Of a stretch of DNA of 36,879 bases, positions 27,083 to 34,985 are shown one piece after another (position 1 is the first letter of the stretch; each line of letters begins with the position of its first letter). The notes beneath the pieces are model-generated. The model saw only the letters and a list, made by a program, of their open reading frames with translations. It ran no database searches and was not told where the DNA came from. Origin of the DNA: an uncultured Lachnospiraceae bacterium (GTDB taxonomy: Bacteria; Bacillota; Clostridia; Lachnospirales; Lachnospiraceae); contig CAJOOB010000015.1 of the NCBI GenBank assembly GCA_905236025.1, positions 1-36,879 on the forward strand, written 5' to 3'. Position numbers and translations under genes: made by a program.

Positions 27083-28175
27083 ACAATTGCTTGAAGAATC
27101 ATTAAAAACAATACGAAACGGGGAGGTTGTCGAAGGTACTGTTATCAGCGTTAAGGAAGACGAAATTATTCTTAACATCGGTTTTAAGTCTGATGGTGTT
27201 ATAACCAGAAGTGAATATACAAGTACGCCAAATGTTGATCTTACTACAGTTGTTAAAGTCGGTGACACGATGGAAGCAAAAGTTGTAAAAGTTAATGATG
27301 GCGACGGACAGGTACTTCTTAGCTACAAGAAATTAGCAGCTGAGAAGGGCAGTCAGAAACTCGAAGAAGCATACGAAAACAAAGAAGTGCTTAAAGCAGT
27401 AGTTACTAATGTTACAAACGGCGGCCTTACAGTTGTTGTTGACGAAACAAAGGTATTTATCCCTGCGAGTCTTGTTTCTGATTCTTTCGAAAGAGATTTA
27501 GACAAATACAAAGGTCAGGAAATTGAATTCGTTATTACAGAATTCAATCCAAGAAAGAGAAGAATCATTGGTGATCGCAGACAGCTTCTTGTTGAAAGTA
27601 AGAAGAAACTCCAGGAAGAAGTTCTTGGTAAGATTGCCGTTGGTGATGTTGTTACAGGTACAATCAAGAATGTAACAGATTTTGGTGCATTTGTTGATTT
27701 AGGCGGTATTGACGGTCTTCTTCACATTTCTGAAATGTCATGGGGTCATATTGAACATCCTAAGAAGGCATTTAAGATTGGCCAGGAAGTTAAGGCTTTA
27801 GTTAAGGATATTGACGGTACAAAGATTGCTCTTTCTCTTAAATTTGATGAGACAAATCCTTGGAACGGCGCTGCAGAAAAGTATGCGAAGGGCAAGGTTG
27901 TTAAGGGTAAAGTTGCAAGAATGACTGACTTCGGTGCTTTCGTCGAACTTGAAACAGGCATTGATGCTTTATTACATGTTTCACAGATTTCAAAGGAACG
28001 TATCGAAAAACCGGAAGATATGCTTAAGCTCGGTCAGGAAGTTGAAGCTTGTGTTGTTGATTTTAACGAAGCTGAAAAAAAGATCAGCCTTTCAATCAAG
28101 GCACTTTTACCTGACGCAGATGAAAATACAGAAGCAGAAGAAGTTACTGAAACTACAGAAGCTACAGAAGCTTAA
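27063..28175 (+). CDS. rpsA: 30S ribosomal protein S1 homolog (four S1 domains)
   Basis: MSEESFEQLLEESLKTIRNGEVVEGTVISVKEDEIILNIGFKSDGVI... with S1 repeats including GTIKNVTDFGAFVDLGGIDGLLHISEMSWGHIEHPKK. Start at ATG 27063 after ggagg, 20-nt overlap with ispH. Confidence 0.95.
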   Translation: MSEESFEQLLEESLKTIRNGEVVEGTVISVKEDEIILNIGFKSDGVITRSEYTSTPNVDLTTVVKVGDTMEAKVVKVNDGDGQVLLSYKKLAAEKGSQKLEEAYENKEVLKAVVTNVTNGGLTVVVDETKVFIPASLVSDSFERDLDKYKGQEIEFVITEFNPRKRRIIGDRRQLLVESKKKLQEEVLGKIAVGDVVTGTIKNVTDFGAFVDLGGIDGLLHISEMSWGHIEHPKKAFKIGQEVKALVKDIDGTKIALSLKFDETNPWNGAAEKYAKGKVVKGKVARMTDFGAFVELETGIDALLHVSQISKERIEKPEDMLKLGQEVEACVVDFNEAEKKISLSIKALLPDADENTEAEEVTETTEATEA

Positions 28176-28191
28176 TAATTTTATTTGATTA

Positions 28192-28222
28192 AAAGACTTT
28201 GGATTATCCAGAGTCTTTTTTT
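28192..28222 (+). terminator. Rho-independent terminator of cmk-ispH-rpsA
   Basis: AAAGACTTTGGA-TTA-TCCAGAGTCTTTTTTT. Confidence 0.88.
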
Positions 28223-28243
28223 GTTGAAATTCAGCGATTATTC

Positions 28244-28272
28244 TTGAATGATTTTGAAAAATATAATATAAT
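28244..28272 (+). promoter_or_regulatory. Candidate sigma-A promoter of the cheR-like gene
   Basis: TTGAAT-N17-TATAAT. Confidence 0.6.
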
Positions 28273-28335
28273 ACCATTATCATAATCGTGTGAAAATATT
28301 ATGAATGTAAAAACTTGAGAAGGCAGGGACTGCGT

Positions 28336-29109
28336 ATGGATTACGAAGGATTTAAAGCGGGTGTATTAAAGTTAACCCACATTGATTTGAATGCTTACAA
28401 AGAAAAGCAGATGAAGAGAAGAATTGATTCTCTTATTGCAAAAGAAAAGTATACGGGATATGACACTTATCTTGAGGGATTAAAGAAAGATACAAGATTA
28501 TTTAATGATTTTGTAAATTATCTTACAATTAATGTATCTGAATTTTACAGAAATCCGGATCAGTGGAAGATTCTTGAAAACGAAATTATTCCGGATCTTA
28601 TTAATAAGAGCGGAAAGCATCTTAATATCTGGAGTGCGGCATGTTCGACCGGTGATGAGCCATATTCACTTGTAATGTTACTTTCAAAGTTTATGCCTCT
28701 TTCTGATATTAAGATTACGGCAACTGATATTGACAATCAGGTTATTGAACAGGCTAAAGCAGGTATTTACGGCGTAAACAGTTTAAAAGGACTTCCAAAG
28801 GAATTCCTTGATAAGTACTTTACAAAGATTACCGATAAGAGTTATGCGATTTCTGATGAAATCAAAAAGAGAGTCGAATTTAAGAAACATAATCTCCTTC
28901 TTGATCCTTATCCGAAGAATCTTGATATGATTGTTTGCAGAAACGTTCTTATTTACTTTACTGATGAAGCTAAACATGATATTTACAAGAAGTTTAACGA
29001 TTCATTAAAGAGTGAAAGATATTTGTTTATTGGAAGTACAGAGCAGATTATGGAATATAAGGAACTTAATTATACTTCCTGTAAAACTTTCTTCTATAAG
29101 AAAAACTGA
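28336..29109 (+). CDS. cheR: CheR-type protein-glutamate O-methyltransferase
   Basis: NVSEFYRNPDQWKILENEIIPDL; LNIWSAACSTGDEPYSLVMLL; TATDIDNQVIEQAKAGIY; DMIVCRNVLIYFTDEAKHDIYKKFNDSLKSERYLFIGSTEQI. Start ATG 28336 preferred over TTG 28315. Confidence 0.94.
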   Translation: MDYEGFKAGVLKLTHIDLNAYKEKQMKRRIDSLIAKEKYTGYDTYLEGLKKDTRLFNDFVNYLTINVSEFYRNPDQWKILENEIIPDLINKSGKHLNIWSAACSTGDEPYSLVMLLSKFMPLSDIKITATDIDNQVIEQAKAGIYGVNSLKGLPKEFLDKYFTKITDKSYAISDEIKKRVEFKKHNLLLDPYPKNLDMIVCRNVLIYFTDEAKHDIYKKFNDSLKSERYLFIGSTEQIMEYKELNYTSCKTFFYKKN

Positions 29110-29142
29110 TTTAGTTTATAATATAAGTAAGTTATTTATTTT

Positions 29143-29170
29143 ATCGAGTAGGGATTTATCCCTACTCGAT
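29143..29170 (+). terminator. Perfect 13-bp inverted repeat between cheR and rsmD (terminator or bidirectional hairpin)
   Basis: ATCGAGTAGGGAT-TT-ATCCCTACTCGAT; only a short T-run follows. Confidence 0.55.
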
Positions 29171-29193
29171 TTACGAGAAAAGGAGAAATAATA

Positions 29194-29763
29194 ATGAGAG
29201 TAATTGCAGGGACTGCAAGAAGTCTTCCGTTAAAAACTTTGGAGGGCCTTGAAACAAGACCGACAACGGACAGAATAAAGGAGACTTTATTTAATATGAT
29301 CAATATGGATGTTCCTTCTTCTGAATTTTTGGATTTGTTTGCTGGTTCCGGCGGTATTGGGATTGAGGCTTTGTCACGCGGTGCAAACGGTGCCGTTTTT
29401 GTTGATAATAATAAGAAGGCTGTGGATATTATTAATTCCAATCTTGCTTTCACAAAGCTTGCCGATAAGGCTTTGGTTATTAATTCTGACGCTAATATGG
29501 CTATCGGTGAGTGCGAAAGGCAAAACAAGAAGTTTGATATTGTCTTCATGGACCCGCCATATAATAAAGAATATGAAAAACAGGTCTTGAAAAGAATAGC
29601 AAATTCGTCCATAATAAGCGAGGATACATTAATAATTGTTGAAGCTTCTCTTGAAACGGATTTTTCGTATGTTACGGAGCTTGGCATGAACATTAGAAAA
29701 GAAAAGCTTTATAAGACTAATAAACATGTGTTTTTGGAGCTTTCGCAAAATGCGGAAAGGTAA
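29194..29763 (+). CDS. rsmD: 16S rRNA (guanine(966)-N(2))-methyltransferase RsmD
   Basis: [63 protein letters not shown]. Confidence 0.97.
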   Translation: MRVIAGTARSLPLKTLEGLETRPTTDRIKETLFNMINMDVPSSEFLDLFAGSGGIGIEALSRGANGAVFVDNNKKAVDIINSNLAFTKLADKALVINSDANMAIGECERQNKKFDIVFMDPPYNKEYEKQVLKRIANSSIISEDTLIIVEASLETDFSYVTELGMNIRKEKLYKTNKHVFLELSQNAER

Positions 29764-29767
29764 AGGG

Positions 29768-30256
29768 ATGATTAAGAAAGCGATTTATCCGGGGAGTTTT
29801 GATCCGGTAACTTATGGACATATTGATATTATCAAGAGAGCGGCTGAGGTCTGTGATGAGCTTATTGTGGCGGTTTTGAATAATAATTCAAAAAGTCCAT
29901 TGTTTTCTGTTGATGAGCGTGTTAGAATGTTAATTGACGTGACTAAAGATCTTGAAAATGTTAAGGTTGGTTTCTTTTCAGGACTTTTAGTTGATTACTG
30001 CAGAGAAGAAAAAGCAGACGTTATAGTTCGTGGGTTAAGGGCGATAACCGATTTTGAATATGAACTCCAGATGGCACAGACTAACAGAGTTATGTGTCCT
30101 GAAGTAGATACAATATTCTTTACAACGGATATTAATTATTCGTATTTAAGTTCGACAACAGTTCGCGAAATTGCCGGTTATCATGGTGATATCAGGGCAT
30201 TCGTTCCCGGTATAGTAGCAGATGCGATTGGTGAAAAGGTTAAGGAGGCAAAGTAA
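29768..30256 (+). CDS. coaD: Phosphopantetheine adenylyltransferase
   Basis: [84 protein letters not shown]. Confidence 0.98.
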   Translation: MIKKAIYPGSFDPVTYGHIDIIKRAAEVCDELIVAVLNNNSKSPLFSVDERVRMLIDVTKDLENVKVGFFSGLLVDYCREEKADVIVRGLRAITDFEYELQMAQTNRVMCPEVDTIFFTTDINYSYLSSTTVREIAGYHGDIRAFVPGIVADAIGEKVKEAK

Positions 30257-30921
30257 TGAGTACGCATAAGAGCGAGATAGAAGAATTAATAGAGGAATTG
30301 GACAGCTATATTGATTCATGCAAGAATCTTCCAATGTCGAAAGTTAATATATCTGTTAATAGGGATGAAATTAAGAATTATATCAGAGAGATGGAGTTAA
30401 AGACTCCTGAAGAAATCAAGAGATATAAAAAGATTGTAGCTAACCAGGACGCTATTTTAAAAGATGCAAAGCTTAAAGCGGAAAACATGCTTAAGAGCGC
30501 ACAAACCCAGTATGATACAATGCTTAATGATGCAAAGGCTCAGACAGCCGATCTTATCAGCGAACATGAGATTATGCAACAGGCATATGCTCAGGGCAAT
30601 GAATATGTTGCGGATGCATCAAACAGAGCGAACCAGATTATTGATAAAGCTTCGGCGGAAGCAAATAATATCGTAATGAGCGCTGTTCAGTACACGGATG
30701 ATTCTCTTGCGGATATTCAAAAAATACTTACATATTCAATGGATAATTTCCAAAAAGCATATGAAACCATGATGGCACAGCTTAATAAGAGCCTTGAAAT
30801 TGTTATTAACAACAGACAGGAACTTCGTGCACAGGATGAAGCAGAGGAAGCGGCACCTGAAGCAAGTAAAGCCGAAGGCGACGGATATGTTAATTACAAT
30901 GTTAATGCAGAAGATATGTAA
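30256..30921 (+). CDS. Coiled-coil protein, DivIVA/ATP synthase b-subunit-like, conserved with coaD
   Basis: Heptad-rich Ala/Glu/Lys/Gln helical region; N-terminal MSKVNISVNRDEIKNYIREMELKTPEEIKRYKKI. TAATG overlap with coaD. Confidence 0.8.
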   Translation: MSTHKSEIEELIEELDSYIDSCKNLPMSKVNISVNRDEIKNYIREMELKTPEEIKRYKKIVANQDAILKDAKLKAENMLKSAQTQYDTMLNDAKAQTADLISEHEIMQQAYAQGNEYVADASNRANQIIDKASAEANNIVMSAVQYTDDSLADIQKILTYSMDNFQKAYETMMAQLNKSLEIVINNRQELRAQDEAEEAAPEASKAEGDGYVNYNVNAEDM

Positions 30922-30936
30922 TATTTAGATTTACAC

Positions 30937-30960
30937 CGGCGTCGGATAAGTCCGACGCCG
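30937..30960 (+). terminator. GC-rich perfect hairpin after the coiled-coil gene (atypical terminator, no U-tract)
   Basis: CGGCGTCGGA-TAAG-TCCGACGCCG. Confidence 0.5.
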
Positions 30961-30987
30961 TAACTATGTAAACGGAGCATCTTTTTA

Positions 30988-31809
30988 ATGATTTTATACA
31001 GTATAGCAAGCGGAAGTAACGGTAACTGCACTTTTATAAGCGATTCAAACACCAACATTTTGGTTGATATCGGAGTCAGCAAAAAGAGAGTGGAGGAAGG
31101 TCTTAAGGAGAAAAATATTGATCCTAAAGACCTTGACGGGATATTTATTACGCATGAACATTCGGATCATATCAGTGGTCTGGGTGTTTTTTCAAGAAAA
31201 TATAATGTTCCCATTTATTCAACTTCTGAGACAATTGAATACATAAAATATCAATGTTCTAACATTTCCGGAGGGAAGGGTTCGTTAGGTTGTGTCGATC
31301 CGGATTTATTTAATGCAATTGATTCTGATTCAGACATTAAATTTAAAAGTTTAAACATTCACCCGTTTTCAATTTACCATGATGCCGTAAACCCTGTGGG
31401 ATACAGGGTTTCGTCAGGCGATGAAAAGGTTGCGGTTGCAACTGATATGGGCCATTTTGATGATTATATCATTAATAATCTTAAAGGCCTTGATGCAATC
31501 TTATTAGAAGCAAATCATGATATAAGAATGCTTGAAACAGGCAATTATCCGTATCAGTTAAAACAAAGAATTCTTGGCGATTACGGACATTTATGCAATG
31601 AAATGAGCGGAAGGCTTTTGGATATTATTTTGCATAATAATTTAAAACATGTTGCTTTGGGGCACTTAAGCCATGAAAACAATTATCCGGACCTTGCATA
31701 CGAAAGTGTTAGAAATGAAATCAATTTAAGCGAAAGCGAATTTAAGGCAGATGATTTTGACATCTCGGTTGCTTCAAGAGAAATGCCGAGCTGCTATTTC
31801 GAGTTTTGA
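30988..31809 (+). CDS. MBL-fold metallo-hydrolase (YycJ/WalJ-like)
   Basis: ILYSIASGSNGNCTFISDSNTNILVDIGVSKKRVEEGL; IFITHEHSDHISGLGVFSRKY; VATDMGHFDDYI; LLEANHDIRML; HVALGHLSHENN. Confidence 0.94.
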   Translation: MILYSIASGSNGNCTFISDSNTNILVDIGVSKKRVEEGLKEKNIDPKDLDGIFITHEHSDHISGLGVFSRKYNVPIYSTSETIEYIKYQCSNISGGKGSLGCVDPDLFNAIDSDSDIKFKSLNIHPFSIYHDAVNPVGYRVSSGDEKVAVATDMGHFDDYIINNLKGLDAILLEANHDIRMLETGNYPYQLKQRILGDYGHLCNEMSGRLLDIILHNNLKHVALGHLSHENNYPDLAYESVRNEINLSESEFKADDFDISVASREMPSCYFEF

Positions 31810-31838
31810 TTGATTTTTGAAAATTTATTTAATATAAT
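31810..31838 (+). promoter_or_regulatory. Candidate sigma-A promoter of the ACT/PFL pair
   Basis: TTGATT-N17-TATAAT. An ATGCC...GGCAT hairpin lies in the leader at 31864-31878. Confidence 0.6.
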
Positions 31839-31894
31839 ACCTTGTACACAATAAAGACTTAAAATGCCAATAGGGCATACAGAAAGGAACACCA

Positions 31895-32167
31895 ATGAAA
31901 AAGGCCATTATAACTGTAGTAGGAAAAGATACCGTGGGAATTATTGCAAAGGTTTGTACATACCTTTCAGAAAATTCAATTAATATACTTGATATATCAC
32001 AGACAATAGTTCAGGATTACTTCAACATGATGATGATTGCTGACTTATCAAAATCAGACAAGACAATCGGTGCGGTTGCAAGCGAACTTGAAAACCTTGG
32101 TAAGGAAATTGGCGTTCAGGTAAAGGTTCAGACTGAAGATATTTTTAACGCAATGCACCGTATATAA
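31895..32167 (+). CDS. ACT domain-containing protein (UPF0237 family)
   Basis: MKKAIITVVGKDTVGIIAKVCTYLSENSINILDISQTIVQDYFNMMMIAD. Confidence 0.95.
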   Translation: MKKAIITVVGKDTVGIIAKVCTYLSENSINILDISQTIVQDYFNMMMIADLSKSDKTIGAVASELENLGKEIGVQVKVQTEDIFNAMHRI

Positions 32168-32196
32168 CAAAGACTTTATCATGAAAGGATATTGAC

Positions 32197-33561
32197 ATGA
32201 TTAATATATTTGAAGTAAATGAAACAAACCAGATGGTTGAACAGGAAAATTTAGATGTTCGTACCATAACAATGGGTATAAGCCTTTTGGATTGTATGGG
32301 AACAGACCTTAATGAGGTTTGTGAAAAGATTTATAATAAGATTATAACAAAAGCTGAAAAGCTTGTTGAAACCGGTGAAGAAATAAGTCACGAAATCGGC
32401 GTTCCGATTGTAAATAAGCGTATCAGCGTAACTCCAATCGGCTTAGTCGGTTCTGCATGCTGTAAAACAACCGATGATTATGTCATGATTGCAAAGACTC
32501 TTGATAAGGCTGCAAAGAAGGTTGGCGTCAATTTCCTTGGTGGCTATTCGGCGCTTGTTTCAAAGGGTATGACTCCGTCTGAAGAACTTTTGATAAGATC
32601 AATTCCAAAGGCTCTTGCTGAAACGGATATTGTCTGCAGCTCCGTTAATGTTGGCTCTACAAAGACCGGTATTAATATGGATGCCGTAAGACTTATGGGT
32701 GAAATTGTAAAGGAAACTGCTGAACTTACAAAGGAAAATGACTCAATCGGATGTGCAAAGCTTGTTATTTTCTGTAATTCAGTTGATGATAATCCGTTTA
32801 TGGCAGGGGCTTATCACGGTGTAACGGAAGCTGACTGTATTATTAACGTTGGTGTTTCCGGACCGGGTGTTGTAAGACATGCTCTTACAAAAGTTAGAGG
32901 CGAAAGCTTTGAAGTTTTGTGCGAAACAATTAAAAAGACTGCATTTAAGATTACAAGAGCAGGTCAGTATGTTGCGCAGGAAGCTTCAAAACGTTTAAAT
33001 GTACCTTTTGGTATTATTGACCTTTCACTTGCGCCTACACCGGCAATCGGTGACAGCGTTTCGGATATTTTGGAAGAAATCGGGCTTGAATCAACGGGAG
33101 CTCCGGGTACAACCGCTGCGCTTGCACTTTTAAACGACCAGGTAAAAAAAGGCGGCGTAATGGCCGGCTCATATATTGGCGGATTAAGCGGTGCATTTAT
33201 TCCTGTCAGTGAAGATCAGGGTATGATTAACGCAGTTGAACGCGGTTCACTTACCATTGAAAAACTTGAAGCAATGACATGCGTATGTTCTGTTGGTCTT
33301 GATATGATTGCAATTCCGGGAGATGTTAAGGCAACAACCATTTCCGGTATTATTGCGGATGAAGCGGCTATAGGCATGATTAACCAGAAGACAACAGCCG
33401 TAAGAGTTATTCCTGTTATTGGAAAAGGCGTGGGAGAAAAGGTTGAATTTGGCGGATTGCTTGGATATGCGCCAATCATGCCTGTAAACAATTACTCATG
33501 TGATGCGTTTGTAAATCGTACAGGACGTATACCTGCACCAATTCACAGCTTTAAGAATTAA
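32197..33561 (+). CDS. PFL family protein (UPF0210/DUF711)
   Basis: [106 protein letters not shown]. Confidence 0.95.
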   Translation: MINIFEVNETNQMVEQENLDVRTITMGISLLDCMGTDLNEVCEKIYNKIITKAEKLVETGEEISHEIGVPIVNKRISVTPIGLVGSACCKTTDDYVMIAKTLDKAAKKVGVNFLGGYSALVSKGMTPSEELLIRSIPKALAETDIVCSSVNVGSTKTGINMDAVRLMGEIVKETAELTKENDSIGCAKLVIFCNSVDDNPFMAGAYHGVTEADCIINVGVSGPGVVRHALTKVRGESFEVLCETIKKTAFKITRAGQYVAQEASKRLNVPFGIIDLSLAPTPAIGDSVSDILEEIGLESTGAPGTTAALALLNDQVKKGGVMAGSYIGGLSGAFIPVSEDQGMINAVERGSLTIEKLEAMTCVCSVGLDMIAIPGDVKATTISGIIADEAAIGMINQKTTAVRVIPVIGKGVGEKVEFGGLLGYAPIMPVNNYSCDAFVNRTGRIPAPIHSFKN

Positions 33562-34797
33562 TTACCGGACTACCAGGGTTTTTCTGGTATATTCGGTCGG
33601 GATGTCTTCTTTATACAAAGACATATATACCATACGATAAATACTGTCGGCGCGGCCGTTAAGCTTTGCCTCGTCTTTAGCCGCCAGGGCCGTGTCTGAG
33701 TTATTTTTATTAAGAGATTTTAAATCTTTTGCATAATTTACAATGCAAAAGATTTTGTTTTTTTCAAGGTTTTCCTTCACTTTTGCAAGTAAATCAGAGG
33801 AGTCTTTTTTAAATCCCAAAACAAAGGTAATGCTTGGAAAAGAAGATACATCGGATTTTTTAATATCAAGCATTATGTGTAAGAGAGCGCGGTCGATGGC
33901 CGTCTTTACCAGATCTTTGCTTTTTAATACGTCGCCAAAATCGCTAAAAGTCTTATAAGAGTCCGATTTATTAATAATTTTATTTGATAAATCCTGTGAG
34001 ACGCCGTAAATATTGGAAAAATCACGGGTTTCAATTAATTTTGTGCCGAGAACTTTTGAAAAATCATCATTTGTAAGCGGCTTTAAGTCCTGATTACTCA
34101 TATTATTTAATATATAGTTTCTTAAAGCAGAGGCGCTGTAATTAATATCTTCTTTGTTTTTTGAATGATAATCTGCAAAAGCTCTTTTTATGCATATTGG
34201 GGTGATTTTATTGTTAAGTCTTTCAATTGCTCTTAAATACTCAATCGCTAAGATGTTATTAGGTGAAGAAACAACGGATTTGACTGTATTTAATTCGAAA
34301 CCTTTAATCAATGAAACGTCTTTATCATCTGTTTCTTTTGTAAAAATAAAGTCAACGAGTGCGTCATATCCTGCAAATGCAAAGTTTTTGCCGTTTTCAA
34401 GACTTTCTTTAATTTTATCAAAATAACTTTCCCTGTAATTATTAATAATACGTGCGATAGCAGATAAAAGCTCTAAATCATCACATTCCGCACCAAAGGC
34501 AAGGTGAGTGATTCCTGCGTTATATAAAAGCATAACGCCGGCACTTGCAAAATTTTCTGCACTTGACGTTGCATATGCAACGGGGAGTTCAAGAACCAGT
34601 GAGACACCGTTTAATAAAGCGCTTTTTGCACGTTCATATTTATTGAATATGGCTACCTGCCCGCGCTCTGTGTAATTTCCGCTCATAAGTGCAATTATTT
34701 TTGCATCCGTAACTCTCTTTAAAGACTCGTCAATAAGGTATTTGTGGCCTTTGTGGAAAGGGTTGTATTCACTTATTATTCCAATAATATTTTCCAT
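33562..34797 (-). CDS. tmcAL: tRNA(Met) cytidine acetate ligase-like nucleotidyltransferase
   Basis: MENIIGIISEYNPFHKGHKYLIDES; MSGNYTERGQVAIFNKYERAKSALLNGVSLVLELPVAYATSSAENFASAGVMLL. Confidence 0.95.
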   Translation of the reverse strand: MENIIGIISEYNPFHKGHKYLIDESLKRVTDAKIIALMSGNYTERGQVAIFNKYERAKSALLNGVSLVLELPVAYATSSAENFASAGVMLLYNAGITHLAFGAECDDLELLSAIARIINNYRESYFDKIKESLENGKNFAFAGYDALVDFIFTKETDDKDVSLIKGFELNTVKSVVSSPNNILAIEYLRAIERLNNKITPICIKRAFADYHSKNKEDINYSASALRNYILNNMSNQDLKPLTNDDFSKVLGTKLIETRDFSNIYGVSQDLSNKIINKSDSYKTFSDFGDVLKSKDLVKTAIDRALLHIMLDIKKSDVSSFPSITFVLGFKKDSSDLLAKVKENLEKNKIFCIVNYAKDLKSLNKNNSDTALAAKDEAKLNGRADSIYRMVYMSLYKEDIPTEYTRKTLVVR

Positions 34798-34826
34798 CTT
34801 GTTCCAATTTTTCTAATTTTTTTTAA

Positions 34827-34855
34827 ATTATATCAAACCGCCGAAATTCTTACAA
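34827..34855 (-). promoter_or_regulatory. Candidate sigma-A promoter of tmcAL
   Basis: Minus strand TTGTAA-N17-TATAAT. Confidence 0.55.
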
Positions 34856-34856
34856 G

Positions 34857-34906
34857 TTCAGTAAAAGTTTTAATGGATTTCACCTTTCTTTCACATTTAA
34901 ATGATA
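34857..34906 (+). promoter_or_regulatory. 11-bp-phased direct-repeat operator (second Pho-box-like lattice), upstream of the lipoprotein gene
   Basis: TTCAGT-N5-TTTTAA-N5-TTCACC-N5-TTCACA-N5-ATGATA in exact 11-bp register; shares TRGATTTCACM with 9666-9676. Confidence 0.5.
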
Positions 34907-34985
34907 TTCTACCCTAAACATCATTAGATGATTACATAAATTAACTGTTGAATATTGAAACTATTTTATAGATGAAAGGAAAAGT

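Noticed and set aside
26720-27268. 182-aa minus-strand ORF across ispH/rpsA
   Set aside because: Antisense to two well-supported genes and no motif support.
28229-28260. Possible third phased TTCA lattice upstream of cheR (TTCAGC-N5-TTCTTG-N5-TTTTGA)
   Set aside because: Only the first unit fits; the rest match poorly, so not counted with the sites at 9648 and 34857.
29136-29693. 185-aa minus-strand ORF
   Set aside because: Antisense to rsmD, a well-supported gene.
34907-34985. Sigma-A promoter for the lipoprotein (TTGAAT at 34948 or TTGAAA at 34955)
   Set aside because: No -10 box with acceptable spacing could be paired with either; the promoter may be activator-dependent or different from consensus.
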